From PCC-9228 sp964477525 (GTDB lineage Bacteria; Cyanobacteriota; Cyanobacteriia; Cyanobacteriales; PCC-9228), in assembly GCA_964477525.1 (NCBI GenBank), contig CAYZHY010000025.1, positions 1 to 39,648 of the forward strand: a stretch of DNA of 39,648 bases, given 5' to 3'. Position numbers and translations under genes: made by a program. The notes below the pieces were generated by a model, which saw nothing but the letters and a program-made list of their open reading frames with translations, was not told where the DNA came from and made no database searches. How positions within the stretch are numbered: position 1 is the first letter of the stretch; every line of letters begins with the position of its first letter. Below, piece by piece: positions 32,582-39,648 of the stretch.

Positions 32582-33307
32582 ATGGTAGAAGAGCGCAGCG
32601 ACTACACCTATCGTGTAGAACATACGCCCATTTATTCGGCTTTAACCGTAGACCTGGCAGCAAGTCAGTCGATTCTCGTAGAATCGTCAGCCATGGCAGG
32701 CATGGATTCTTCTTTGAACATGAAATCTTCCATGCGAGGGGGCATAGGTCAAAGTATTGGGCGTTTGTTTAGTGGAGAATCGTTATTTGTCAGTCAATTT
32801 ACTGCCTCGAAAAGGGGCGGTAGTCTCTATCTTTCTCCAGCCATGCCAGGAGATATTGGTCACTACTATCTCGATGGAGAAACCAACTTAATGGTCCAAT
32901 CCTCGGGATTTTTGGCTTGTAGCCCTAATGTAGAAACACAAACCCGATTTGAAGGCTGGCGGGGGTTTTTCAGTGGCGAATCCTTGTTTTTAATTCGTGC
33001 TGTAGGAGAAGGGGATTTTTGGTTTAGTTCCTACGGTGCGATTGTAGAGGTTCCGGTAACGGAAGAGTATATTGTTGATACGGGTTATATCGTTGCGTTT
33101 GAAGATACGTTAGATTATAAGGTGGAAGTCATTGGCGGCTTGTCTTTCAAGAATTTGAAAACCAGCATCTTTGGCGGAGAAGGTCTCGTATGTCGTTTTC
33201 AAGGAGAAGGAAAAGTTTGGATTCAATCTCGCAAACTATCTCACTTAATTAACTTTCTGCAATCGTTTCGCCAGAAATCAAGTAGCGGTGGTGATGGGGG
33301 CGATTGA
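32582..33307 (+). CDS. AIM24 family protein, third of three
   Basis: 241 residues from the ATG at 32582. Motifs: VESSAMAGMDSSLNMKSSMRGGIG (by VESSAMAGMD), SGESLFVSQFTA, GDIGHYYLDGE, SGESLFLIRAVGEGDFWFSSYG, EEYIVDTGYIVAFE and GEGLVCRFQGEGKVWIQSR. It has a short polar tail (QKSSSGGDGGD). The last gene of the operon, convergent with the HAD phosphatase across a 140-bp spacer that holds a direct repeat. Confidence 0.92.
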   Translation: MVEERSDYTYRVEHTPIYSALTVDLAASQSILVESSAMAGMDSSLNMKSSMRGGIGQSIGRLFSGESLFVSQFTASKRGGSLYLSPAMPGDIGHYYLDGETNLMVQSSGFLACSPNVETQTRFEGWRGFFSGESLFLIRAVGEGDFWFSSYGAIVEVPVTEEYIVDTGYIVAFEDTLDYKVEVIGGLSFKNLKTSIFGGEGLVCRFQGEGKVWIQSRKLSHLINFLQSFRQKSSSGGDGGD

Positions 33308-33362
33308 GAATATATTCTTCAATCTCTGGCAATATGCAACCACTCTTGGCAACGTTGCCTGG

Positions 33363-33403
33363 TGTTGAGCGTAGCCGAAAGCCTGTGTTGAGCGTAGCCG
33401 AAA
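33363..33403. repeat. Short direct repeat TGTTGAGCGTAGCCGAAA, two copies
   Basis: The 18-nt unit TGTTGAGCGTAGCCGAAA occurs at 33363-33380 and 33386-33403, separated by GCCTG. It lies in the spacer between convergent genes. Units containing GAGCGTAGCCGAA are, as I recall, a common dispersed motif in cyanobacterial intergenic DNA. Confidence 0.8.
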
Positions 33404-33447
33404 CACAGAATATATATTGGGAATTTCAAAAATATTGCTCGTATATC

Positions 33448-34230
33448 TTATCCTGAAGGCGGAACCAAATCGCCGACACCGTCGAGAATCCAGTCGGGTT
33501 GGTAGGCAAATCGCCCTAAATCCGATTTCTTGGTAACCCCGCTCAGAACCAAAACCGTTTCAATTTCCGACTCGATCCCTGCTATAATGTCCGTATCCAT
33601 GCGATCGCCCACAATCGCCGTTTCTTCCCGTCGCGCTTCTAACTTTTTCAAAGCATTGCGCATCATTAAAGGATTGGGTTTGCCCACAAAATAAGCCTTT
33701 GCCCCCGTCGTCATTTCCAACGGTGCCATCAGCGCCCCCGTCGCTGGAATAATGCCCTTTTCGCTGGGTCCAGTCACATCGGGATTGGTGCCAATCAGCT
33801 TGGCCCCATTGCGAATATGCTGGCAGGCGCGTTCCAATTTTTCATAGCTGTAACTGCGAGTTTCCCCCACCACCACATAATCCGGGTTGGTATCGTTCAT
33901 GGAAAAGCCCACATCGTACAAAGCATTGATCAACCCCGCCTCGCCAATAACAAAAGCACTACCGCCCCGACACTGACGGGCTAGAAACGCCGCCGTCGCC
34001 AAAGCACTGGTGTAAAAATGCTCTTCGGCCACCGATACACCCAACCGCTTCATTTTCTCATGAAGTTCCCTCGGCGATCGCTCGCTACTATTGGTAAGAA
34101 ACAAAAACTTCTTCTGCGACGTTTGCAACCAGTGAATAAAATCCGGTACCCCCGGCAGCAACCGATTGCCGTGGTAAATCACCCCATCCATATCGCAGAC
34201 AAATGCATTCTTGTTGCGAAGTTCTTCCAT
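33448..34230 (-). CDS. HAD-IIA family (NagD-like) phosphatase
   Basis: 260 residues. The HAD nucleophile motif is CDMDGVIYHG (Asp at about residues 13 and 15), motif II is LTNSSERSP, motif III includes the Lys in VGKPNPLMM, and motif IV is VGDRMDTDIIAGIE. The C2-type cap between motifs II and III places it in subfamily IIA with NagD/AraL/PGP-like phosphatases acting on small phosphorylated sugars or glycolytic side products. It starts 20 nt downstream of the glmS stop on the same strand, so it is probably co-transcribed with glmS and may act in amino-sugar metabolism or metabolite repair. Confidence 0.93.
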   Translation of the reverse strand: MEELRNKNAFVCDMDGVIYHGNRLLPGVPDFIHWLQTSQKKFLFLTNSSERSPRELHEKMKRLGVSVAEEHFYTSALATAAFLARQCRGGSAFVIGEAGLINALYDVGFSMNDTNPDYVVVGETRSYSYEKLERACQHIRNGAKLIGTNPDVTGPSEKGIIPATGALMAPLEMTTGAKAYFVGKPNPLMMRNALKKLEARREETAIVGDRMDTDIIAGIESEIETVLVLSGVTKKSDLGRFAYQPDWILDGVGDLVPPSG

Positions 34231-34250
34231 AAAACCAACCCTAACTTGCT

Positions 34251-36125
34251 CTACTCCACCGTAACCGACTTCGCCAAATTCCGTGGTTGGTCCACATCCA
34301 ACCCCCGCAACGCCGCAATGTGATAGGCAAGCAACTGCAAAGGAACCACCGTCACAATCGGCGACAGCAACTCATCAATCGCTGGCACCGACAACAACGT
34401 ATCGAAAAGTTCCTCTGAATCCGCATTTCCTGCCGGCGTCACCCCAATCAACTGGGAATCCCTAGCTTTTGCCTCCTGGGCATTCGACAAAACCTTTTCA
34501 TACACCAACCCCGGCATCGCCACCGCCACCACCGGTACTTTAGAATCCAACAGCGCAATGGGTCCGTGTTTCATTTCCCCTGCCGGATACCCTTCCGCAT
34601 GAATGTAACTAATCTCTTTTAACTTCAAAGCGCCTTCCAACGCAATGGGAAAATTAATTCCGCGCCCCACAAAAATAAAATCCTGAGTCTCTAAAAACTC
34701 ATGCGCCAAATCTTGAATCGACGAATCCTGGGTTTCCAAAATTTTCTCCACTTGTACCGGCAACTGGCGCAACCCATCCAACAACCTAGCAATTTCCTTC
34801 GCCGGAACCTGCTGCCGGCGGTATGCTAAATCCAACGCCAGCGCGTAAAACGCCATCAACTGTGCCGTAAAACTCTTCGTCGCCGCCACGCCAATTTCCA
34901 CACCGGCATGGGCATTAATAATATGGGCACCCAAATTTCCCAACGAAGATTCCGGGCGATTGGTAATCCCTAAAATCCGGGCAGCATATGGTGGGGATGT
35001 ATTGGCGCGTCGCTGCTGTTCCCGACTCAACGCCGCTAGCGTATCCGCCGTTTCTCCCGACTGGGTAACACCAATGGTTAGCGTATTGGGCATCAAAGGC
35101 GCTGGCGCGTAGCGAAATTCTGAAGAATGGGCAACGGAAGTGGGAATGCCTGCCAACTGTTCCAATAAATATTTGCCAATCAACCCCGCATGCCAGCTCG
35201 TACCGCAGGCTAAAATTTGGATATGTTCCACACCATCGAGTACAGCATCTGACAATCCCAAATCCAAAGGCGCTTGGTGACTGTCGGGTTGCCAATTATG
35301 GGCAAAATAGGCATCCAAACAAGTGCGAATCACCCCTGGTTGTTCGTAAATTTCCTTAAGCATGAAATGGCGGAAGCCCTGTTTTTCCACCGTTGTCGGG
35401 CTCATTTCCAACATGCGGGGAAATCGCCTCAACCTTTCCCCGTCAAAGTTATACAGTTCCACACCCAACGGGGTTAATCGCGCCATTTCGCCGTCGTTTA
35501 AATTTAAAACGGCTCTGGTGTGGGAAACAATGGCTGGGGTATCGGAAGCACAGAAAAATTCTCCCTGACCAAAACCAATTGCCAAGGGCGCTTGCTGTCT
35601 GGCTACCACTAACTCATCGCTGGAATCGGTATAAACTACTGCAATGGCAAATGCCCCTTCCAAATCTTGCACTGCCAGGCGGGTGGCTTCTAGTAAATCG
35701 GTATTGGGTTGTTGGAGATAATCGGCAATGAGGTTGGGAATGACTTCGGTATCGGTTTGCGAACTAAATTCGTATCCTTTTTCTTTTAGTTGTTCCCGCA
35801 GCTGGCGATGGTTTTCGATGATGCCATTTTGTACCACCGCTACCCGCGACGACATATCGCTGTGGGGATGGGCATTGTGTTCTTCTGGTTTGCCGTGGGT
35901 TGCCCAGCGGGTATGACCGATGCCGGTTTTCGCCGGATTTTCCCATCCATCCAGTTTTTCCCGCAGCTGGTAAATTTTGCCTTTTACCCGTACGCAATCT
36001 AGTTTGCCTTCCCAACTGGTGGCGATGCCAGCGGAGTCGTAGCCGCGATATTCCAGTCTTTCCAAACCCGATAGCAGAATTTCGGTTGCGTTTTGGGTGC
36101 CGATATATCCAACAATGCCACACAT
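34251..36125 (-). CDS. glmS: Glutamine-fructose-6-phosphate aminotransferase
   Basis: Makes glucosamine-6-phosphate from fructose-6-phosphate and glutamine, the first step to UDP-GlcNAc for peptidoglycan and lipopolysaccharide. 624 residues. The start at 36125 gives MCGIVGYIG with the Ntn nucleophile Cys at position 2 after Met removal. Glutaminase motifs are YRGYDSAGIA, GHTRWATHGKPEEHNAHPH and QTDTEVI. Two SIS domains follow (ACGTSWHAGLIGKYLLE, GVTQSGETADTLAAL, GRGINFPIALEGALKLKEISYIHAEGYPAGEMKHGP by GRGINFPIALEGALKLKE), and the end is the conserved DQPRNLAKSVTVE. No glmS ribozyme-like element can be judged because the upstream region is lost in a 100-N gap 18 nt before the start. Confidence 0.97.
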   Translation of the reverse strand: MCGIVGYIGTQNATEILLSGLERLEYRGYDSAGIATSWEGKLDCVRVKGKIYQLREKLDGWENPAKTGIGHTRWATHGKPEEHNAHPHSDMSSRVAVVQNGIIENHRQLREQLKEKGYEFSSQTDTEVIPNLIADYLQQPNTDLLEATRLAVQDLEGAFAIAVVYTDSSDELVVARQQAPLAIGFGQGEFFCASDTPAIVSHTRAVLNLNDGEMARLTPLGVELYNFDGERLRRFPRMLEMSPTTVEKQGFRHFMLKEIYEQPGVIRTCLDAYFAHNWQPDSHQAPLDLGLSDAVLDGVEHIQILACGTSWHAGLIGKYLLEQLAGIPTSVAHSSEFRYAPAPLMPNTLTIGVTQSGETADTLAALSREQQRRANTSPPYAARILGITNRPESSLGNLGAHIINAHAGVEIGVAATKSFTAQLMAFYALALDLAYRRQQVPAKEIARLLDGLRQLPVQVEKILETQDSSIQDLAHEFLETQDFIFVGRGINFPIALEGALKLKEISYIHAEGYPAGEMKHGPIALLDSKVPVVAVAMPGLVYEKVLSNAQEAKARDSQLIGVTPAGNADSEELFDTLLSVPAIDELLSPIVTVVPLQLLAYHIAALRGLDVDQPRNLAKSVTVE

Positions 36126-36143
36126 GAGGTTCGCTCCTGAAAA

Positions 36144-36243
36144 NNNNNNNNNNNNNNNNNNNNNNNNNNNNNNNNNNNNNNNNNNNNNNNNNNNNNNNNN
36201 NNNNNNNNNNNNNNNNNNNNNNNNNNNNNNNNNNNNNNNNNNN
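36144..36243. other. Assembly gap (100 N)
   Basis: Exactly 100 N between glmS and the glycosyltransferase gene. The frame happens to stay open through the N run, which joins two unrelated proteins into one apparent 1038-residue product. This is an artefact. The end of the glycosyltransferase and the glmS promoter region are missing. Confidence 0.97.
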
Positions 36244-37367
36244 GTTGCCCCTTGCGTTTTGGCATGGGTGCGATACAACTGTGCTATTTTTTCCCTTCGT
36301 TGGGGTGACTCTACCAGAGAAGCGATCGCGCCTACAATATCTTCCGGGCGTTGCAGGAAAATCGCCATTTCTTGATCTTGCAACCATTGGGCGGTTGCTG
36401 CTTCCTGGGGCATGGGCGAGGTAACGGTATCGGCGATTAACGGCAATTCGCAAGCCATAGCTTCAAATGTGGTCAATCCCCCCAATTTGGATACCATGGC
36501 ATCGGATAGCTGCATGAGTTGGTGAATGCTGGGCATAAATTCCATCACGAAGATGTTGGATTTGACATCATGCTGGGCTAATTTTTGGCGGGCTTGGTTT
36601 GCCAACTGGCGATTTTTCCCGGCTAAAAATACCACTTGTATGTCTAAGTTGGCTGCCTGTTGCAGGAGGGTATCGAAAATTTTGGGTACGTTGCCACCGC
36701 CAATCCAACCCGCGTTGACCAGCAGGGTAAATTTATCGGGGTGCAAGCTGTATTCAGAACGTAGTTTGGTTTTGGTTTCCAGGTTCGCGGGTTGAAAATC
36801 CGGATGAATTGGCATACCACTGACCAAAATTTTATCCCTGTCAATGCCATAATCCACCAACTGCTGTTTTGCGGCTTCGCTGGCAACAAAATATTGCTGC
36901 ACGTCTTGACAAGCCCAGCCGCGCCAGAAGCCATAACCGGGGTCGGTGACTACAGTGACCAAGCGAATGCGATCGCTCATTTGATATTCTTGCAACAAAT
37001 AGGCAAAAAAATGTTGCAGCATGGGATGCACGGAGATAATGATATCCGGTTGATGGGTGGTTAAAAGTTTCCTACCATACGAGCGCAATCGTCGAAACCA
37101 CCCTACGGATTCGTTGGGTCGCAGGGTATCGATGAACCGAAAGTAATATTGCACCCAATCTTGCCGATGGCGCAGCAACCAGTTATACAAATTCGCCAGC
37201 TGACGGGTCAAAAACGAAGCTTCTTCCAAAACCCGTATAATTTGACTTTGAATGGGATGGCTGTTAGAACTTTGACAAGCGATCGCATCTTGCAAGGCTC
37301 GCGCGGCGCTACGATGGCCGCCACCTGTGTCGGAGGATGCGATTAAGATGTTGGTTGGAGTTGCCAT
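36244..37367 (-). CDS. MGDG-synthase/MurG-like (GT28) glycosyltransferase, 3' end lost in gap
   Basis: About 374 residues are visible. The N-terminus, NILIASSDTGGGHRSAARAL, has the SDTGGGH loop of the monogalactosyldiacylglycerol synthase family, which transfers a sugar from a UDP donor to diacylglycerol. IISVHPMLQHFFAYLLQ, GMPIHPDFQ and the C-domain KLGGLTTFEAMACELPLI (donor-binding GG-T-x-E-A) agree with this GT-B group. Cyanobacteria make MGDG by a different enzyme (a GT2 glucosyltransferase plus epimerase, established knowledge), so this homologue probably makes another glycolipid or cell-wall precursor. The visible end (KIAQLYRTHAKTQGA) is close to the expected C-terminus, so little may be missing. 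Confidence 0.85.
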
Positions 37368-37387
37368 CTGTTAGCAATTCGAGTTAG

Positions 37388-37411
37388 GTGGGAGCATACC
37401 GAGCATGGGAA
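37388..37411. repeat. Partial copy of dispersed repeat edge
   Basis: GTGGGAGCATACCGAGC is the reverse complement, with one or two differences, of the element edge GCTCGGTACGCTCCCAC at 22240-22256. It lies just upstream of the glycosyltransferase start and is not accompanied by the 40-nt core, so it is probably a decayed or end-only copy. Confidence 0.55.
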
Positions 37412-37453
37412 ATTAATTAGAGGAAATATAGCATTTTTATCGACGAATTTGTA

Positions 37454-37479
37454 GGGGGAAACGGTATCGCCATTCCCCC
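37454..37479. terminator. Weak hairpin after the radical SAM gene
   Basis: GGGGGAA (37454-37460) and TTCCCCC (37473-37479) form a 7-bp stem with a 12-nt loop, 37 nt beyond the stop of the minus-strand radical SAM gene. No T-run follows on that strand, so intrinsic termination is doubtful. Confidence 0.35.
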
Positions 37480-37515
37480 CAAAGTATGCCAATCAAATAA
37501 AATACGATAGCCGTA

Positions 37516-38823
37516 TTATTGAATTTTGTTGGATAGCATTTTGGCGCGAACCAGGGTTTTCAGGGAAACCAGAATGGAAGGATAGTTGCGTTGGCTTTCT
37601 AAAGTGCAACCGTAGCATTCGGGGGATTTGCCTACTTTAGACCGTAGCTTTTGGGCGGTTTCGGAGTGCCAAATCGCTTGGAAATCGTAATTGTGCGATC
37701 GCAAGTTGCCAAAGGCTTTGTTATCTTTCGGATTGTGGGCAAATTCTTCGCAACCGCTGACTTCCCCTTCGCTGCCAATATAGGCACCAAATGTACCGGC
37801 GCGACAGCAGAAATCATCTTTTTCTCCTAACAAGGTGCGACGATTTTGTTCTTGACTGATTAAATCCACCGCCGATTTCATGGCACCATCGTTATGGTTG
37901 TGGGTATGGTACAGAAACTTCAGTTTTCCTGATAGTACATCTTCCCGCACGCGATTGGTAATTTCTAAATATTTTTGTTCGAAAGGTTCTAATTGACTTT
38001 GCTGCCGTCGCTCTTCAAAAGAAGCCAGTTCGTGTTCGGTCATTTGAACGCTTTTGCGCATTAAATTTAAATTCCATTTATCGGGTTGCAGCACATCGCG
38101 TACTGTTTCGTACCATTCATCCATGATATCGGCATTATCCGGCGAGCAAACCGTACACAATTGTACATCTAATTGATCGTAGCCGAAGCGATCGCGCATG
38201 GTTTGCAAGCCAAACAAGCTATCAATGGTATTTTGATAGGCATCCCAACCGGGTTTGCGGGTATAGCGGAGGCTGTTGTTGGTTTCTCGAATCCCTTCAA
38301 TACTCAAACTCCAGGTTAAATGCAAATCCGGGCAACGCTGCATGATGCGGTGGGTAATTTGAAACAATACCTCTGGCTTCCAGGCATTGGAAATAATATA
38401 AACCGATTTAACTGAAGTTAAGCGATAGGCAGCTTCGATGATTTCCGCTAAATTGCGATGGAGTGTGGTTTCGCCGCCGGAATAAACAATGACATTGAGA
38501 TTGTCGCCGAGAGTAGCGTAAGTTTTCTCAATTTCTTCTAAAGATAGTTCGTTGGTTTTGGCATTTAACGTGTCGGCAAAGGAACAAAAATGGCAGCTAT
38601 AGTTACAGCGAGTGGTAACAATGTGGGTCATCATCACGGGGTCGGGAACTTGACCGGTCATTTGGCTTTGAAAAGCATTCCACAACACCCGAGCAATGCT
38701 ACGATCTTGGTTTGTAGCGATCGCATCAAATTCTTCTCGTTCCCACACAGAGGGATATTGGTCTAAATCGACCCCCAAACGTTCCATGCGATCGGATTCG
38801 GTTTTGGTAATTTCCCCAAGCAT
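37516..38823 (-). CDS. Radical SAM protein with SPASM-like C-terminal cysteines
   Basis: 435 residues. TTRCNYSCHFC carries the CxxxCxxC motif that binds the catalytic [4Fe-4S] cluster and S-adenosylmethionine; VIVYSGGETTLH is the GGE motif contacting SAM. The C-terminus has clustered cysteines (FCCRAG, SGCEEF, CYGC) arranged like a SPASM or twitch domain with an auxiliary iron-sulfur cluster. SPASM enzymes modify peptides, tRNA bases or enzymes, or make cofactors; I do not recognise the subfamily. The N-terminal 60 residues before the radical SAM core are helical. No candidate precursor peptide is seen next to it. It lies downstream of psaC on the same strand, behind the psaC terminator. Confidence 0.88.
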   Translation of the reverse strand: MLGEITKTESDRMERLGVDLDQYPSVWEREEFDAIATNQDRSIARVLWNAFQSQMTGQVPDPVMMTHIVTTRCNYSCHFCSFADTLNAKTNELSLEEIEKTYATLGDNLNVIVYSGGETTLHRNLAEIIEAAYRLTSVKSVYIISNAWKPEVLFQITHRIMQRCPDLHLTWSLSIEGIRETNNSLRYTRKPGWDAYQNTIDSLFGLQTMRDRFGYDQLDVQLCTVCSPDNADIMDEWYETVRDVLQPDKWNLNLMRKSVQMTEHELASFEERRQQSQLEPFEQKYLEITNRVREDVLSGKLKFLYHTHNHNDGAMKSAVDLISQEQNRRTLLGEKDDFCCRAGTFGAYIGSEGEVSGCEEFAHNPKDNKAFGNLRSHNYDFQAIWHSETAQKLRSKVGKSPECYGCTLESQRNYPSILVSLKTLVRAKMLSNKIQ

Positions 38824-38955
38824 AATCGCTCCTCGTGCGTTTTCGTACGGCCAGCAGGGTCGCTGCTGTTGTGGTGTTTGTTATTCTATCGTTTTCAGCC
38901 ATTGCCAACTACGTTTTACCCTGAGTGCCTTCGTTGGGTGCCCGCGATACCGCAC

Positions 38956-38982
38956 AAAAAAAAGAGGGAGATAATCTCCCCC
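38956..38982 (-). terminator. Rho-independent terminator of psaC
   Basis: On the minus strand GGGAGAT, one base, ATCTCCC (38966-38980) forms a tight stem that is followed by a run of eight T (38956-38963 read in reverse). It lies about 85 nt beyond the psaC stop and separates psaC from the radical SAM gene. Confidence 0.85.
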
Positions 38983-38994
38983 TTAGCATAAAAA

Positions 38995-39027
38995 AGCCAA
39001 ACTGTCAAGCAGTTAAACAATCTGGCT
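38995..39027 (-). promoter_or_regulatory. Second hairpin in the psaC 3' region
   Basis: AGCCA (38995-38999) pairs with TGGCT (39023-39027), and inside it AACTG (39000-39004) pairs with CAGTT (39010-39014). The two stems are contiguous on one side. It lies between the psaC stop and its terminator and may stabilise the 3' end of the abundant psaC mRNA (inference). Confidence 0.4.
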
Positions 39028-39067
39028 GTGCAACTAGAAAACTGGCCATTGGGAAAAATCCCACGAA

Positions 39068-39313
39068 CTAATAGGCTAGACCCATACTGCGGGTAGTTTC
39101 CGCGCCGAGATAAACCCGGATGCTGAGGAAGTCAGTAGGACAAGCCGTTTCGCAACGTTTGCAGCCCACGCAATCTTCCGTTCTGGGGGAAGAGGCAATT
39201 TGACCGGCTTTGCAGCCATCCCAAGGAACCATTTCCAGAACGTCTAGGGGGCAAGCGCGAACGCACTGGGTGCAGCCAATACAGTTGTCGTAAATTTTTA
39301 CGCTATGAGACAT
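39068..39313 (-). CDS. psaC: Photosystem I iron-sulfur subunit VII (PsaC)
   Basis: 81 residues, the exact length usual for PsaC. It holds the F_A and F_B [4Fe-4S] clusters on the stromal/cytoplasmic side of photosystem I and passes electrons to ferredoxin. The two cluster motifs are CIGCTQCVRACP and CVGCKRCETACP, each with CxxCxxCxxxCP. The basic Lys/Arg residues and the C-terminus ETTRSMGLAY, which docks on PsaA/PsaB, are conserved. Single gene with its own terminator. It is firm evidence for oxygenic photosynthesis in the host. Confidence 0.99.
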   Translation of the reverse strand: MSHSVKIYDNCIGCTQCVRACPLDVLEMVPWDGCKAGQIASSPRTEDCVGCKRCETACPTDFLSIRVYLGAETTRSMGLAY

Positions 39314-39441
39314 GGAATAATTACTCCCAATGTATTCTCAACACCAATTTGGTTTAAAACAGATGCCACCAGGGAAAACTCCTGCATGAACCGAAGGAAG
39401 TTCTCCCCATCGTGACAAACTTTTTAACGACAGTTTACCGT

Positions 39442-39470
39442 ATTGTTTATAAAGCTCTTAATTTTGCCAA
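39442..39470 (-). promoter_or_regulatory. Putative psaC promoter
   Basis: On the minus strand TTGGCA (39465-39470) and AACAAT (39442-39447) are spaced by 17 bp, matching the -35 and -10 consensus at 5 and 4 of 6 positions. It would give a 5' leader of roughly 120 nt before psaC. Confidence 0.35.
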
Positions 39471-39520
39471 CCATAACTTAAAGTATTGTAATAAAAATAG
39501 TGGATCCTTGTTTGGAAAGC

Positions 39521-39648
39521 ATGGGAGCATCGGTGCATCGGTGCTTCGGGGCATCGGTGCATGGAGGCGTCGGGGCATGGGGGCGTCGGGGCATCGGTGC
39601 TTCGGGGCATCGGTGCATGGGGGCGTCGGGGCATCGGATAAAACAACC
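39521..39648. repeat. GC-rich minisatellite and start of dispersed 40-nt core, third copy
   Basis: Units such as GGGGCATCGG, GGTGCTTCGG and GGGGGCGTCGG repeat from 39526 to the end. A 43-nt segment (39536-39578) recurs at 39592-39634 with one mismatch. The last 24 bases (39625-39648) match the start of the core at 6881 and 22193 with one difference. The window ends inside the element. Confidence 0.9.

Noticed and set aside
34251..37367. Apparent 1038-residue fusion of glycosyltransferase and GlmS
   Set aside because: The join runs through 100 N. GlmS has its own start with the mandatory Cys2, and the glycosyltransferase has its own start, so two genes are separated by a gap.
39536..39634. 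CRISPR array at the right end
   Set aside because: The repeats are nested minisatellite units; the sequence between copies is made of the same units, not unique spacers.

Overview
The window is a piece of a cyanobacterial chromosome. Two things show this directly. The HIP1 octamer GCGATCGC is scattered through most genes, and psaC, the gene for the terminal iron-sulfur subunit of photosystem I, lies near the right end (39068-39313, minus). Dispersed hairpin repeats, GC-rich minisatellites and large regulatory or STAND-type proteins fit a larger-genome, probably filamentous, cyanobacterium rather than a streamlined marine picocyanobacterium. I cannot name the genus. The sequence is a scaffold with three runs of exactly 100 N (1738-1837, 6751-6850, 36144-36243), so gene ends next to them are unreliable.

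Left part (1-9657). A Tat-type dienelactone hydrolase is flanked by dispersed repeats. Next come a Tat-type metallophosphoesterase cut by a gap, a small secreted or anchored protein of unknown function, an orphan GAF sensor histidine kinase, and dprA (DNA uptake and recombination). A repeat-filled spacer follows, then a PEBP-like lipoprotein and, divergent from it, a DUF3352-type exported protein.

Middle (9730-19836). A two-gene cassette (9730-13895) encodes an AAA/ORC-like P-loop NTPase and a 930-residue STAND NTPase with an N-terminal accessory region, a helical middle and a C-terminal coiled coil. It is the best candidate here for a poorly described signalling or conflict system. In-frame sequence beyond its stop encodes a membrane-helix-like segment. 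Two small membrane proteins follow, then a GH10 xylanase with a lipobox, preceded by a long hairpin and followed 18 nt later by an AEC-family carrier. A membrane-anchored pentapeptide-repeat protein and a Wzx-like flippase complete this part.

19837-22258 is a compositionally different stretch without HIP1 over about 2 kb. It holds a ParB-fold protein and an SPFH/prohibitin-like lipoprotein, and just beyond it a dndE-family gene (DNA phosphorothioation) without other dnd genes in the window.

22259-30668 is mostly housekeeping: a GT4 glycosyltransferase and an MFS transporter; deoC-recO with overlapping stop and start codons; a C-terminal processing protease; a possible small RNA; a conserved TPR-like protein; and gpsA.

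31204-39313. Three consecutive AIM24-family paralogues form an operon behind a 535-bp leader with paired palindromes. Then come a NagD-like HAD phosphatase, glmS, a GT28/MGDG-synthase-like glycosyltransferase cut by a gap, a radical SAM/SPASM-like protein, and psaC with a good terminator. The window ends inside a minisatellite belonging to the same dispersed repeat family seen at 6.9 kb and 22.2 kb. I saw no tRNA, rRNA, CRISPR array, transposase or prophage gene.
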